From Variovorax sp. CF313 (GTDB lineage: Bacteria > Pseudomonadota > Gammaproteobacteria > Burkholderiales > Burkholderiaceae_C): a stretch of DNA of 64,000 nucleotides. Positions 56,224 through 64,000 of the stretch are shown here, piece by piece. Under the pieces are notes generated by a model. That model was not told the DNA's origin and did no database searches. It saw only the letters and a list, made by a program, of their open reading frames with translations. The stretch is from the NCBI RefSeq assembly GCF_000282635.1, contig NZ_AKIW01000007.1:1-64000 (forward strand). Direction: 5' to 3'. A program made the position numbers and the translations under genes. Numbering within the stretch: position 1 is the first letter of the stretch; each line of letters opens with the position of its first letter.

Positions 56224-56955
56224 ATGGATCCGACGTCGCCATTCAACCCGCCTCCGGGCCAGCCGGCGGGCAAGTCGCCCAAGGCGCTGTGGGCCGTGAT
56301 CGGCGCATTGAGCGTGGCCGTGGTGGCGCTTGGCGGCGTGTTGCTTCACCGGCAGGAGCCGGTCGCGAGTGCGAGTGCGAGTGCTCCGCCGCCAGTCGTT
56401 GCCGCAGCATCACCCGCCGCACCGGACGATTTCAAGCCTGAAGCCATGCCACCGGCGCTCGCCGTGCCGCCCACGGCGACGGGCCCTGCGCCGCAAGCAA
56501 TGGCGGCTGCGCCGATGCCCGCTCCCATGCCAGCTCAGGCGATCCAGCCCGGACCGGCGCCAGGCGTGATGAACGCGCCACCCGTCGCTGCCGCTCCTCC
56601 CGCCCCGCCGCCCTGCGCGGTCTGCGGCCATGTCGAATCGGTTCGCCCGGTTCAGAAGCGCATCCAGAACACCTCGGGCGTGGGGGCCGTGGCTGGCGGC
56701 GTGGTGGGTGGCCTCGTGGGCAACCAGTTCGGTCATGGCAATGGGCGTGTCGCGACCACCGTGCTGGGTGCGGTGGGCGGCGGCTTCGCGGGCAACGAGA
56801 TCGAGAAGCACGTGCGCACGGTCACGGTCTACGAGGTGGGCGTGCGCATGGACAACGGCACGCTGCGCACCGTCGAGACGAAGACCGCGCCACCCATCGG
56901 CAAGCCGGTGACGCTCAAGCGGGGCCTGCTGCGCCCCGCGGACGGCCGCAAGTAG
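56224..56955 (+). CDS. Glycine zipper 2TM-domain membrane protein
   Basis: Envelope protein of 243 residues. One transmembrane helix near the N-terminus (ALWAVIGALSVAVVALGGVL, 21-40) is followed by a long Ala/Pro-rich linker (about 45-135). Then come a CAVCG motif and the glycine zipper GVGAVAGGVVGGLVGNQFG ... TVLGAVGGGFAGNEIE, as in Rickettsia 17-kDa surface antigen-like proteins. The C-terminal beta part is VYEVGVRMDNGTLRTVE. The two cysteines in CxxC are unusual in such proteins. It stands alone between hipA and the hydroxyproline operon. Role in envelope structure inferred from the family. Confidence 0.85.
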   Translation: MDPTSPFNPPPGQPAGKSPKALWAVIGALSVAVVALGGVLLHRQEPVASASASAPPPVVAAASPAAPDDFKPEAMPPALAVPPTATGPAPQAMAAAPMPAPMPAQAIQPGPAPGVMNAPPVAAAPPAPPPCAVCGHVESVRPVQKRIQNTSGVGAVAGGVVGGLVGNQFGHGNGRVATTVLGAVGGGFAGNEIEKHVRTVTVYEVGVRMDNGTLRTVETKTAPPIGKPVTLKRGLLRPADGRK

Positions 56956-57017
56956 CGCGACCTACCCGCTCCCGGATATCACAGAAAAACCGGGCGCGGA
57001 AGAGCGCATGCCCCAAA

Positions 57018-57051
57018 GATATCTTGACCATATATCCTTAATATATTTAAA
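57018..57051 (+). promoter_or_regulatory. AT-rich promoter/operator region of the hydroxyproline operon
   Basis: Against a GC-rich background, 57015-57052 is strongly AT-rich. It includes GATAT (57018-57022) and ATATC (57032-57036) as an inverted repeat around CTTGACCAT, and TTGACC at 57024 as a possible -35 box. The -10 assignment is unclear (TATATT at 57042 is too close). A GntR operator overlapping the promoter is a reasonable guess, because a GntR gene ends the operon. Confidence 0.4.
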
Positions 57052-57095
57052 GTGCGACGCTTCCACACCACCGCACATCCACAAGGAGCGATCAA

Positions 57096-58010
57096 GTGAG
57101 CAATCCCCGCTGGCAAGGCATCTTCCCCGCCGTCACCACCAAGTTCCACGCCGACGAGAGCATCGATGCCGAGGGCACGGCCCGTCATATCGACTTCCAG
57201 ATCCGCAACGGCATCCACGGCCTCGTCACTTGCGGCTCGCTCGGCGAAGCCAGCACGCTGACGCTGGAAGAAAAGCTGCAGGTCGCGAAGATCGCGCTCG
57301 AAGCCGCCGACGGCCGCATCCCGGTGCTGGCCAACGTGTCCGAAACCAGCACGCGCGAAGCGCTGCGCTACGTGGACGGCGCCAACAAGCTCGGCGTGGC
57401 CGGCTTCATGGTGATGCCCTCGGTGATCTACGTGGCCGACGCGCGCGAGGCGATGCTCAATGTGCGCACCATCGCCAACGCGGCGCAAAAACCCATCATG
57501 GTCTACAACAACCCGGTGGCCTACCGCGTCGACCTCAAGCCCGAGCACATGGTCGAGCTGGCCGACTGCGAATGGATCGCGGCCATCAAGGAAAGCACCG
57601 ACGACATCCGCCGCATCACCGACCTGCGCAACACCGTGGGCGACCGCTACCAGCTGTTCCTGGGCGTGGACGACCTCGCCTACGAAGGCCTGGCGCTCGG
57701 CTGCGACGGCCTGTTGGCCGGCGTAGGCTGCGCCTTCCCGCGCGAGACCGTGGCGCTGTACGACCTGATGAAGGCCGGCAAGTTTGCCGAAGCGCTCAAG
57801 CTCTACCAGTGGATGACGCCGATGCTGCATCTCGACGTGTCGACCAAGCTGGTGCAGAACCTCAAGCTCATCGACGTGCTGGTGGGCGTGGGCAGCGAGC
57901 ACATGCGCCGCCCGCGCCTGCCGCTCATCGGCGAGGAGCGCGCATTCATCGAAGCCATCGTGAAGAAGGCGCTCGCCACGCGGCCTGCGCAGTACCAATC
58001 GGTTATGTAA
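57096..58010 (+). CDS. Pyrroline-4-hydroxy-2-carboxylate deaminase (DapA superfamily)
   Basis: Schiff-base lyase family protein of 304 residues. In the trans-4-hydroxy-L-proline pathway this class converts 1-pyrroline-4-hydroxy-2-carboxylate to 2-oxoglutarate semialdehyde and ammonia. The Schiff-base lysine is K165 (AAIKEST), the catalytic tyrosine is Y137 (MVYNNPVAY), and GSLGEASTLTLEEK is the substrate phosphate/carboxylate-type loop. The GTG start at 57096 follows AAGGAGCGATCAA, an excellent ribosome binding site. Assignment over housekeeping dihydrodipicolinate synthase rests on the neighbours: hydroxyproline epimerase and the D-hydroxyproline dehydrogenase subunits. First gene of the operon. 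Confidence 0.88.
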   Translation: MSNPRWQGIFPAVTTKFHADESIDAEGTARHIDFQIRNGIHGLVTCGSLGEASTLTLEEKLQVAKIALEAADGRIPVLANVSETSTREALRYVDGANKLGVAGFMVMPSVIYVADAREAMLNVRTIANAAQKPIMVYNNPVAYRVDLKPEHMVELADCEWIAAIKESTDDIRRITDLRNTVGDRYQLFLGVDDLAYEGLALGCDGLLAGVGCAFPRETVALYDLMKAGKFAEALKLYQWMTPMLHLDVSTKLVQNLKLIDVLVGVGSEHMRRPRLPLIGEERAFIEAIVKKALATRPAQYQSVM

Positions 58011-58048
58011 TACGCCCCTCTTTTCATTGTCCCAACCTAGGAAGAAGC

Positions 58049-59182
58049 ATGAAGTCAAAAGCAAACATGGTTTCGTTTCTCGGCCTCGTGGCCATCGCCA
58101 TCGCAGGTCAGGCACAAGCACAGGAGCAGGTGGTCAAGATCGGCCACAGCGGTCCGCTCTCGGGCCCCAATGCCTTCGCGGGCAAGGACAATGAAAACGG
58201 CGTGCGCCTCGCCGTCGAGGAACTCAACGCGAAGAAGCTTGTCGTCGGCGGCAAGACGCTGAAGTTCGAAATGGTGTCGGAAGACGACCAGTGCGACGCC
58301 AAGACCGGCGTGAGCGTCGCGCAGAAGTTCGTGGACGACGGCGTCAAGTACGTCATGGGCCCGTACTGCTCGGGCGTGGCCATCCCGGCTTCGCGCATCT
58401 ACAGCGAAGGCGGCACCATGGTCTCGACCGTGGGCACCAACCCGAAGGTCACGCAGGGCGGCTATAAGAACCTCTACCGCATCATCGCGAGCGACAACCA
58501 GATCGGCTCCAGCATGGCCGTGTATGCGGCCAAGGTGCTGAAGGTGACGAAGGTCGGCGTGATCGACGACCGCACCGCCTTCGGCCAGGGCCTGGCCGAG
58601 GAGTTCACCAAGGAAGCGAAGAAGCAGGGCCTGACCGTGGTCGGCCAGGAGTTCACCACCGACAAGGCCGTGGACTTCACCGCCATCCTGACCAACATGA
58701 AGGCCAAGGCGCCAGAGGCCATCTTCTTCGGCGGCTATGCACCGCAGGCCGCGCCCATGGCGCGCCAGATGAAGCAGCTGGCCGTGCCCGGCAAGCTGCT
58801 GGGCGGCGACACCGTGTGCAGCCCCGCTACCGGCAAGCTCGGCGGCGATGCGGTCAACGACCTGGTGTTCTGCGCGCAAGGCGGCTCCATCCTCGAGAAG
58901 GCGCAGAGCGGCCCGGCCTTCAAGGAGAAGTTCAAGAAGCGCTTCAACGTCGATCCCGACGCGTACGCTGCTTCGTACTACGACCAGGTGCTGCTCATCG
59001 GCGAGTCGATGAAGAAGGCCAATTCCATCGACCCCGACAAGGTGGGCGCCGAGCTTTACAAGACCACCTACAAGGGCGTGGCCGCAACCTATTCATACGA
59101 CGACAAGGGCAACATGAAGCAGGCGCCCATCACCGTCTTCACTTTCAAGAACGCGGCGCCCGTTCCCCTCGCCAGCTATTGA
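58049..59182 (+). CDS. Branched-chain amino acid-type ABC substrate-binding protein
   Basis: A periplasmic LivJ/LivK-type protein of 377 residues with signal peptide [54 protein letters not shown] and the disulfide pair ([21 protein letters not shown]) are typical. CCTAGGAAGAAGC precedes the ATG. The permease and ATPase genes (LivHMGF type) are not in the window, so it must use components encoded elsewhere. Its place between the deaminase and the epimerase makes hydroxyproline or a related imino acid the likely ligand. Confidence 0.92.
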   Translation: MKSKANMVSFLGLVAIAIAGQAQAQEQVVKIGHSGPLSGPNAFAGKDNENGVRLAVEELNAKKLVVGGKTLKFEMVSEDDQCDAKTGVSVAQKFVDDGVKYVMGPYCSGVAIPASRIYSEGGTMVSTVGTNPKVTQGGYKNLYRIIASDNQIGSSMAVYAAKVLKVTKVGVIDDRTAFGQGLAEEFTKEAKKQGLTVVGQEFTTDKAVDFTAILTNMKAKAPEAIFFGGYAPQAAPMARQMKQLAVPGKLLGGDTVCSPATGKLGGDAVNDLVFCAQGGSILEKAQSGPAFKEKFKKRFNVDPDAYAASYYDQVLLIGESMKKANSIDPDKVGAELYKTTYKGVAATYSYDDKGNMKQAPITVFTFKNAAPVPLASY

Positions 59183-59196
59183 TCGGACCCAGCCAC

Positions 59197-60132
59197 ATGC
59201 AACGCATCCAGGTCATCGATTCGCACACGGGCGGCGAGCCCACACGCCTTGTGATTGGCGGGTTTCCCGATCTGGGCGGCGGCAGCATGGCCGAGCGTCG
59301 TGCGCTGCTGGCCGAGCGGCACGACAAGTGGCGCGCGGCGGCCGTGCTGGAGCCGCGCGGCAGCGACGTGGTGGTGGGGGCGCTGCTGTGCGAGCCGGTG
59401 TCGCCGGATGCGGCTGCCGGCGTGGTCTTCTTCAACAACGCCGGCTACATCGGCATGTGCGGCCACGGCACCATCGGGCTGGTCGCGAGCCTTGCGCACA
59501 TGGGACGCATCGGCGTGGGCGAGCACCGCATCGAGACGCCTGTAGGTACGGTCACGACCACGCTGCACGAAGACGGCTCGGTGAGCGTGCGCAACGTGCC
59601 GGCCTACCGGCATCTGCACCAGGTGGCGGTCGAGCTGCCGGGCCACGGCACCGTGCGCGGCGACGTGGCCTGGGGCGGCAACTGGTTCTTCCTGGTGAGC
59701 GAGCACGGCCAGCGCGTGGCGAGCGACAACCTCGCGGCGCTGACCTCCTACACTTCTGTCTTGCGCCGCGCACTGGCGGCGCAGGGGATCACGGGCGCGG
59801 ACGGCGCGGAGATCGATCACATCGAACTCTTTGCCAACGACGATGAAGGCGCGGACAGCCGCAACTTCGTGCTGTGCCCGGGCAACGCCTACGACCGCTC
59901 GCCTTGCGGCACCGGCACCAGCGCCAAGATCGCCTGCCTCGCGGCGGACGGCAAGCTCGCGCCGGGCGAAGTGTGGACGCAGGCCAGCGTGATCGGCAGC
60001 CGCTTCGAGGCCAGCTACGAGATGGCGGATGGCAAGGTCATTCCCACGCTGCGAGGCCGCGCGCACATCAGCGCCGAAGCCACGCTCCTGATCGAAGAAG
60101 ACGATCCCTTCGGCTGGGGCATCCGGCTCTGA
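59197..60132 (+). CDS. lhpA: 4-hydroxyproline 2-epimerase (proline racemase family)
   Basis: Converts trans-4-hydroxy-L-proline to cis-4-hydroxy-D-proline, the first step of bacterial hydroxyproline degradation. The product has 311 residues. Both catalytic cysteines are present, C88 (GMCGHGT) and C237 ([10 protein letters not shown]). This marks a racemase/epimerase rather than the dehydratase branch, which carries Thr at the second position. Other blocks: [20 protein letters not shown] and FFNNAGYIG. It is followed by the dehydrogenase genes that use the D-epimer, which supports hydroxyproline over proline as substrate. Confidence 0.93.
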   Translation: MQRIQVIDSHTGGEPTRLVIGGFPDLGGGSMAERRALLAERHDKWRAAAVLEPRGSDVVVGALLCEPVSPDAAAGVVFFNNAGYIGMCGHGTIGLVASLAHMGRIGVGEHRIETPVGTVTTTLHEDGSVSVRNVPAYRHLHQVAVELPGHGTVRGDVAWGGNWFFLVSEHGQRVASDNLAALTSYTSVLRRALAAQGITGADGAEIDHIELFANDDEGADSRNFVLCPGNAYDRSPCGTGTSAKIACLAADGKLAPGEVWTQASVIGSRFEASYEMADGKVIPTLRGRAHISAEATLLIEEDDPFGWGIRL

Positions 60133-60143
60133 CATCGGTCGGC

Positions 60144-61247
60144 ATGGACGCGGATGTCATCGTCATCGGCGCCGGCATCGTCGGCGCGGCGTGCGCACAG
60201 GCGCTCGCACAGGCGGGGCGAAGGGTGCTGGTGCTCGATGCGGCCATCGGCGGTGCCACCGGCGCGGGCATGGGCCATCTCGTGGTGATGGACGACAACG
60301 CGGCCGAGCTCGAACTGAGCCGCCATTCGGTCGCGCAGTGGCGCGAGCTGGCGCCGCGCATGAGCGACGACTGCGCGTACAGCGCCTGCGGCACGCTCTG
60401 GATCGCCGCGAACGACGAAGAGATGGCGGAGGCCGAGCGCAAACAGCAGCGGCTGCGCGCGCATGGCATCGGCAGCCGGCTGCTCGATGCGCGCGAACTG
60501 GCAAGCGCGGAGCCCGCGCTGCGCAAGGGCCTGTCGGGCGCTCTCGAAGTGCCGGGCGACGGCATCCTCTATGCGCCGAACGCCGCACGCTGGCTGCTCA
60601 CCCAGAACACGGAATCGATCCGCGTCGAGCATGCGAAGGTCGAGGCCATCGAAGACGACGGCACGTTGCGCCTCGCCGACGGCAGCCGCCGCACAGCGCC
60701 GCAGGTCGTACTGGCCAACGGCATCCAGGCGACGACGCTGTGCCCCGAACTGCCGATCCGCCCGAAGAAGGGCCATCTGCTGGTCACTGACCGCTATCCG
60801 GGCACGGTGCATCACCAACTGGTCGAGCTCGGCTACGTGACCAGCGCGCACCACAGCGAGGGCGACTCGGTCGCCTTCAACGTGCAGCCACGGCCCACGG
60901 GGCAGCTGCTGGTCGGCTCGTCGCGCCAGTTCGACACAACGGACCCGGCGGTCGAGGCGCCGATGCTCGCGCGCATGCTCCAGCGCACGCTGGACTACCT
61001 GCCGGGGCTTGCGAACCTCAACGCGGTGCGCTCGTGGACCGGCATGCGCGCGGCCTCGCCCGACGGGCTTCCGCTGCTGGGCAAGCACCCGTGGCGCGAG
61101 AAGCTCTGGCTCGCTGTCGGACATGAAGGGCTCGGCGTGACCACCGCGCCGGGCAGCGCGCATCTGCTGGCTGCCTTGATGACCGGCGCGACCCCCGACT
61201 TCGATGCGGCGCCCTACGCGCCGCGCAGCCTCCGGGAGTTCGCATGA
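60144..61247 (+). CDS. D-hydroxyproline dehydrogenase, FAD (DAO-family) subunit
   Basis: FAD-dependent amino acid dehydrogenase of 367 residues, the beta (DadA/HcnC-like) subunit of a heterotrimeric enzyme. The ADP-binding motif DADVIVIGAGIVGAACAQAL lies at the very N-terminus, then GATGAGMGHLVVMDD. The C-terminal FAD block is SWTGMRAASPDGLPLLG ... VGHEGLGVTTAPGSA. It overlaps the [2Fe-2S] subunit gene by ATGA. With its neighbours it should oxidise cis-4-hydroxy-D-proline to 1-pyrroline-4-hydroxy-2-carboxylate, the substrate of the deaminase at 57096. The complex resembles opine oxidase and hydrogen cyanide synthase. Confidence 0.88.
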   Translation: MDADVIVIGAGIVGAACAQALAQAGRRVLVLDAAIGGATGAGMGHLVVMDDNAAELELSRHSVAQWRELAPRMSDDCAYSACGTLWIAANDEEMAEAERKQQRLRAHGIGSRLLDARELASAEPALRKGLSGALEVPGDGILYAPNAARWLLTQNTESIRVEHAKVEAIEDDGTLRLADGSRRTAPQVVLANGIQATTLCPELPIRPKKGHLLVTDRYPGTVHHQLVELGYVTSAHHSEGDSVAFNVQPRPTGQLLVGSSRQFDTTDPAVEAPMLARMLQRTLDYLPGLANLNAVRSWTGMRAASPDGLPLLGKHPWREKLWLAVGHEGLGVTTAPGSAHLLAALMTGATPDFDAAPYAPRSLREFA

Positions 61248-61492
61248 GCAGCCACACCCTGTTGAACATCGACGGCCATCTGGTGCGCGTGAAGGCGGGC
61301 AGCTCGGTCGCCGCCGCGCTGCGCGTGGCCAGCGGCATGGGCGTGGCGCGCACTTCGATCACGGGCCAGCCGCGCGCGCCGTTCTGCGGCATGGGCGTGT
61401 GCCAGGAATGCCGCGTGCTGGTCGATGGCCGGCGCAGGCTCGCCTGCCAAACCGTCTGCATCGAAGGCATGCGCGTGGAGACGACGGAATGA
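61244..61492 (+). CDS. D-hydroxyproline dehydrogenase, small [2Fe-2S] subunit
   Basis: A tiny ferredoxin-like protein (82 residues) with a plant-type [2Fe-2S] pattern: C48, C53, C56 (CGMGVCQEC) and C68 (RLACQT). Its partners are the genes before and after it, both overlapping by ATGA, so the three subunits are made together. It matches the HcnA/OoxC-like gamma subunit. It carries electrons between the flavin subunits. Confidence 0.88.
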   Translation: MSSHTLLNIDGHLVRVKAGSSVAAALRVASGMGVARTSITGQPRAPFCGMGVCQECRVLVDGRRRLACQTVCIEGMRVETTE

Positions 61493-62766
61493 CGACACGC
61501 ATGGCACAGGAAGAATGCGAGGTGCTCGTCGTCGGTGCAGGCCCGGCCGGCATGGCCGCGGCGGTGGCGGCTGCGCCCAGCGGTGCATCGATCGTCGTGA
61601 TCGACGACAACCCCGTGCCCGGTGGGCAGATCTGGCGCGATGGCCCCGGCGCGGCATTGCCGCCTGCGGCGCGCAAATGGCGCGATGCGCTCGAGCGCCA
61701 TGCCAACATCCGCGTGCGCAGCGGCACGCGCGTCGTCGCCGCGCCCTCGCCGCATGAACTGCTGCTCGAAGACGCCGAAGGCGCCACGCGCATGCGGTGG
61801 AAGAAGCTCATTCTCTGCACCGGTGCACGCGAACTGCTGCTGCCCTTCCCCGGATGGACGCTGCCCGGCGTGACCGGCGCGGGCGGGCTGCAGGCGCTTG
61901 TCAAGGCGGGCATGCCGGTCGAGGGCGAACGCATCGTCATCGCGGGCAGCGGGCCGCTGCTGCTTGCCGCCGCAGCCACTGCGCGCGCAGCCGGCGCGAA
62001 GGTGCTGCGCATCGCGGAGCAGGCGTCGTTCGCCTCGGTCGCACGCTTCGGCGCCAGCCTCGCTCGCTGGCCCGGCAAGGCCGCGCAGGCGGTGACGTTG
62101 GCCGATCCGCAGTACCGCACTTCGTCGCGCATCGTCTCGGCGCACGGCGCGACGCAGGTCGAATCAGCGCGACTTCGCCAAGGCAGCAGCGAAATCGAGA
62201 TTGCCTGCGACCGCATCGCCTGCGGTTTCGGCCTCACACCCAACACGCAGCTCGGGCAGCTGCTCGGCTGCGCGCTGAAGGCACAGGCCCTGTGGGTCGA
62301 TGCCCTGCAAGCCACCAGCGTCCCCGGCATCCATGCAGCCGGCGAGTGCACCGGCTTCGGCGGCAGCGAACGTGCACTGGCGCAGGGCACGATCGCAGGC
62401 CATGCGGCCGTCGGCAACGAACACGCAGCCAAGGCGCACGAAGGCGAACGCGCCCGCTGGAACGCCTTCGCTGCGCAGCTGCACCGCAGCTTCGCGCTGG
62501 CGCCGGATATCAAGACGATGCCGCAGCCCGACACGCTCGTGTGCCGCTGCGAAGACGTTCCATTCTCCGCGCTGGCAGGTTGCACCGGCTGGACCGACGC
62601 CAAGCTGCATCGCCGCTGCGGCATGGGTGCCTGCCAGGGCCGCGTCTGCGGCGACGCGGCGCATTTCCTCTTCGGATGGACGCCGCCCGTGCCGCGCCCG
62701 CCGCTGTCGCCGGCCCGCATCTCGACACTCGCAGGCTTGGCGAACGACGGCGACCCCCGACAATGA
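61489..62766 (+). CDS. D-hydroxyproline dehydrogenase, FAD/NAD-fold subunit with BFD-type [2Fe-2S] domain
   Basis: The alpha subunit (425 residues), HcnB/OoxA-like. A pyridine-nucleotide-disulfide oxidoreductase fold begins VLVVGAGPAGMAAAVAAA. A second nucleotide motif, ERIVIAGSGPLLLAAAATARA, lies near residue 145, and the FAD block IHAAGECTGFGG near 282. The C-terminal BFD-like domain binds another [2Fe-2S] cluster: C352 and C354 (VCRCEDV), C377 and C382 (CGMGACQG), with an extra C387. The start overlaps the small subunit, and the stop overlaps the GntR gene (ATGA). Confidence 0.88.
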   Translation: MTTRMAQEECEVLVVGAGPAGMAAAVAAAPSGASIVVIDDNPVPGGQIWRDGPGAALPPAARKWRDALERHANIRVRSGTRVVAAPSPHELLLEDAEGATRMRWKKLILCTGARELLLPFPGWTLPGVTGAGGLQALVKAGMPVEGERIVIAGSGPLLLAAAATARAAGAKVLRIAEQASFASVARFGASLARWPGKAAQAVTLADPQYRTSSRIVSAHGATQVESARLRQGSSEIEIACDRIACGFGLTPNTQLGQLLGCALKAQALWVDALQATSVPGIHAAGECTGFGGSERALAQGTIAGHAAVGNEHAAKAHEGERARWNAFAAQLHRSFALAPDIKTMPQPDTLVCRCEDVPFSALAGCTGWTDAKLHRRCGMGACQGRVCGDAAHFLFGWTPPVPRPPLSPARISTLAGLANDGDPRQ

Positions 62767-63461
62767 CGCCGCCGCATCCGCAGAACAAGACCATGCCCGC
62801 CTCGAAGACCGCCTCCCGCCCACCGCCCAAGCGCCGCGCCGCCGACCTGGCCTACGACGCCATCGAGACGCTGCTGTCGACCATGCAGCTGCAGCCCGGC
62901 AGCCAGGTCGTCGAGGCCGAACTCGCCGAGCGCACGGGGCTCGGCCGTACGCCGGTGCGCGAGGCGCTGATGCGCATGGTGTCCATCGGACTCATCGTGC
63001 AGCAACCGCGCCGCGGACTGCTCGTGTCGGCCATCGACCTGGCCGACCACCTCGACGTGATCCAGACCCGGCGCGTGCTCGAACGGCTGATCGCCGCCTG
63101 CTCGGCGCGCCGGGCCACCGCGCAGCAGCGCACCGACATCGTCCGCTGCGCCCGGACCATGGTCGAGGCCGCGGCACGCGGCGACCTCACCGGCTACATG
63201 CGCGCCGACCATGCACTCGACCTCGTCAATCACCAGGCGAGCCACAACGACTCGGCAGTGAGGGCGGTGATCCCGCCGATCGTCCAGTGCCGGCGCTTCT
63301 GGTATGCCTACCAGCACGAAGGGGAGATCGTCGAGGGCGCCAACGCGCACCTCGAGCTGGCGCAGGGCATCGCGACCGGCGACGAAGCTGCCGCCATCGC
63401 GGGCGCCGAGCGGCTGATGGACTACCTCGAAGTCTTCGCGCGCAAGATCATCGACAAGTAG
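62763..63461 (+). CDS. GntR-family regulator, FCD class (hydroxyproline operon)
   Basis: A 232-residue regulator. The winged helix covers about 30-95 (DAIETLLSTMQLQPGSQVVE, GLGRTPVREALMRMVSIGL), followed by an FCD domain (DVIQTRRVLERLIAACSA, MRADHALDLVNHQASHN) with a metal/ligand pocket. The ATG at 62763 overlaps the dehydrogenase stop; ATG 62793 is an alternative that removes only a basic leader. It probably senses hydroxyproline or an intermediate and controls the operon from the AT-rich region near 57018. Confidence 0.9.
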   Translation: MTPPHPQNKTMPASKTASRPPPKRRAADLAYDAIETLLSTMQLQPGSQVVEAELAERTGLGRTPVREALMRMVSIGLIVQQPRRGLLVSAIDLADHLDVIQTRRVLERLIAACSARRATAQQRTDIVRCARTMVEAAARGDLTGYMRADHALDLVNHQASHNDSAVRAVIPPIVQCRRFWYAYQHEGEIVEGANAHLELAQGIATGDEAAAIAGAERLMDYLEVFARKIIDK

Positions 63462-63545
63462 GCCGAAGGGCCTCGGCTCCACTCGCCGCCGCACTGCGGG
63501 GAATTCCGCGTGCCTTGCCCGGGCCGGCGGCGCATACTGGCCCGC

Positions 63546-64000
63546 ATGGCCGCCGCCCCCCGCGCCCAACCCGAAGAGTTCTTCACCGCCGAAGAATGGC
63601 AGTCGCTCACTGCGCGTTCGTCGTGGAAGGGCCTGTGGCTGGTGCTGCATTGCTGGGCCGTGATCGGCGCAGCCATGCTCGTGGGCATCGTGTGGCCATG
63701 GACCCTTCCGCTCGTGGTGCCGGTAGTGGGCGCGCGGCAGCTGGGGCTGTTCATCCTCATGCATGACGCGGCGCACGCGGGGCTGCACCGCAATCGCAAG
63801 GTCAACGACTGGGTTGGCTATTGGCTGTGTTCGTCGACGCTGCGCGACTACCGTCCGTATCACCTGCAGCACCACCGCTTCGTGCAGCAGACCGAAGATC
63901 CGGACCTCGTGCTGTCGGCGCCCTTCCCGATCACGCGCGCGTCGATGTGGCGCAAGGTGGTGCGCGACCTGAGCGGGCAGACCTTCTACAAGCAGCGCTT
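63546..64000 (+). CDS. Fatty acid desaturase family protein (3' end outside window)
   Basis: An open frame of 151 codons running off the window edge. A membrane di-iron desaturase/hydroxylase fold is indicated by the first two histidine boxes: HDAAHAGLH near residues 74-82 and YHLQHHRFVQQTEDPD near 109-124. Hydrophobic helices lie at about 30-55 and 56-73 (LWLVLHCWAVIGAAMLVGIV, PLVVPVVGARQLGLFILM). The N-terminal FFTAEEWQSL is similar to desaturases of betaproteobacteria. The ATG at 63546 follows an 84-bp gap after the GntR gene; its own promoter is likely. The third histidine box would be beyond 64000. Confidence 0.85.
   Translation, partial: MAAAPRAQPEEFFTAEEWQSLTARSSWKGLWLVLHCWAVIGAAMLVGIVWPWTLPLVVPVVGARQLGLFILMHDAAHAGLHRNRKVNDWVGYWLCSSTLRDYRPYHLQHHRFVQQTEDPDLVLSAPFPITRASMWRKVVRDLSGQTFYKQR

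Noticed and set aside
57096..58010. Housekeeping dihydrodipicolinate synthase (dapA)
   Set aside because: Catalytic Lys and Tyr are shared by the superfamily; the operon context is catabolic, not lysine biosynthesis.
60144..62766. Hydrogen cyanide synthase (hcnABC) or opine oxidase
   Set aside because: The three subunits are of the same general type, but the flanking hydroxyproline epimerase and DapA-like deaminase point to D-hydroxyproline dehydrogenase.

Overview
This 64-kb window is GC-rich chromosomal DNA from a betaproteobacterium. It is most likely from the Burkholderiales, family Comamonadaceae, and Variovorax-like. That assignment is inferred from base composition, tightly overlapping operons (ATGA, GTGA and TTGA junctions), two Bug-type solute-binding proteins, the YfhM-PbpC pair and the general gene style; no rRNA or marker gene is present to confirm it. 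I saw no tRNA, rRNA, CRISPR array, transposase or integrase. No stretch longer than 300 bases lacks a feature.

Layout. 1-5 kb: rsmA with a clear terminator, a secreted barnase-type RNase with its barstar inhibitor, and the malic enzyme maeB. 4.8-11.1 kb: a same-strand set made of an SPFH/SHOCT protein, a DUF4178 zinc-ribbon membrane protein, a DUF350 protein, a membrane-embedded spermidine-synthase-like protein and an exported FAD amine-oxidase-like protein. An AdoMet decarboxylase (speD) lies about 14 kb further on. 11.4-19.8 kb: a giant alpha-2-macroglobulin paired with pbpC, with two facing REP repeats between them. 19.9-28.7 kb: a phytase-like esterase, a tautomerase divergent from a LysR regulator, pepP-murU-speD on the minus strand, and tkt-gapA on the plus strand. 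28.7-38.4 kb: small metabolic and stress genes, including a monooxygenase, tartrate dehydrogenase with a Bug protein, YciI, two pirins, a VOC protein, a CYTH-CHAD triphosphatase, slyD, a LysR regulator and DoxX.

38.6-54.2 kb: one long catabolic operon. It holds a class II aldolase, a complete oligopeptide-type ABC importer, a GhrA-like reductase, two class III aminotransferase-fold enzymes, an EamA permease, a GntR regulator, an acetylpolyamine amidohydrolase, a hydroxylysine-kinase-like enzyme, an M20 amidohydrolase and a Bug protein. A palindromic operator precedes the first gene. 54.3-56.1 kb: a hipBA toxin-antitoxin locus whose hipA start is frameshifted at a run of five G. 57.1-63.5 kb: a hydroxyproline catabolic operon with a pyrroline-hydroxycarboxylate deaminase, a solute-binding protein, the 4-hydroxyproline epimerase, a three-subunit D-hydroxyproline dehydrogenase and a GntR regulator. 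The window ends inside a fatty acid desaturase gene.

How the genes may work together (inference). The hydroxylysine-kinase/phospholyase pair and the hydroxyproline pathway lie within 15 kb of each other, separated mainly by hipBA. Both would degrade amino acids characteristic of collagen-like proteins. Five copies of a structured repeat of about 94 bp sit between genes in the first 25 kb, and two of them bracket the DUF4178 gene as direct repeats.
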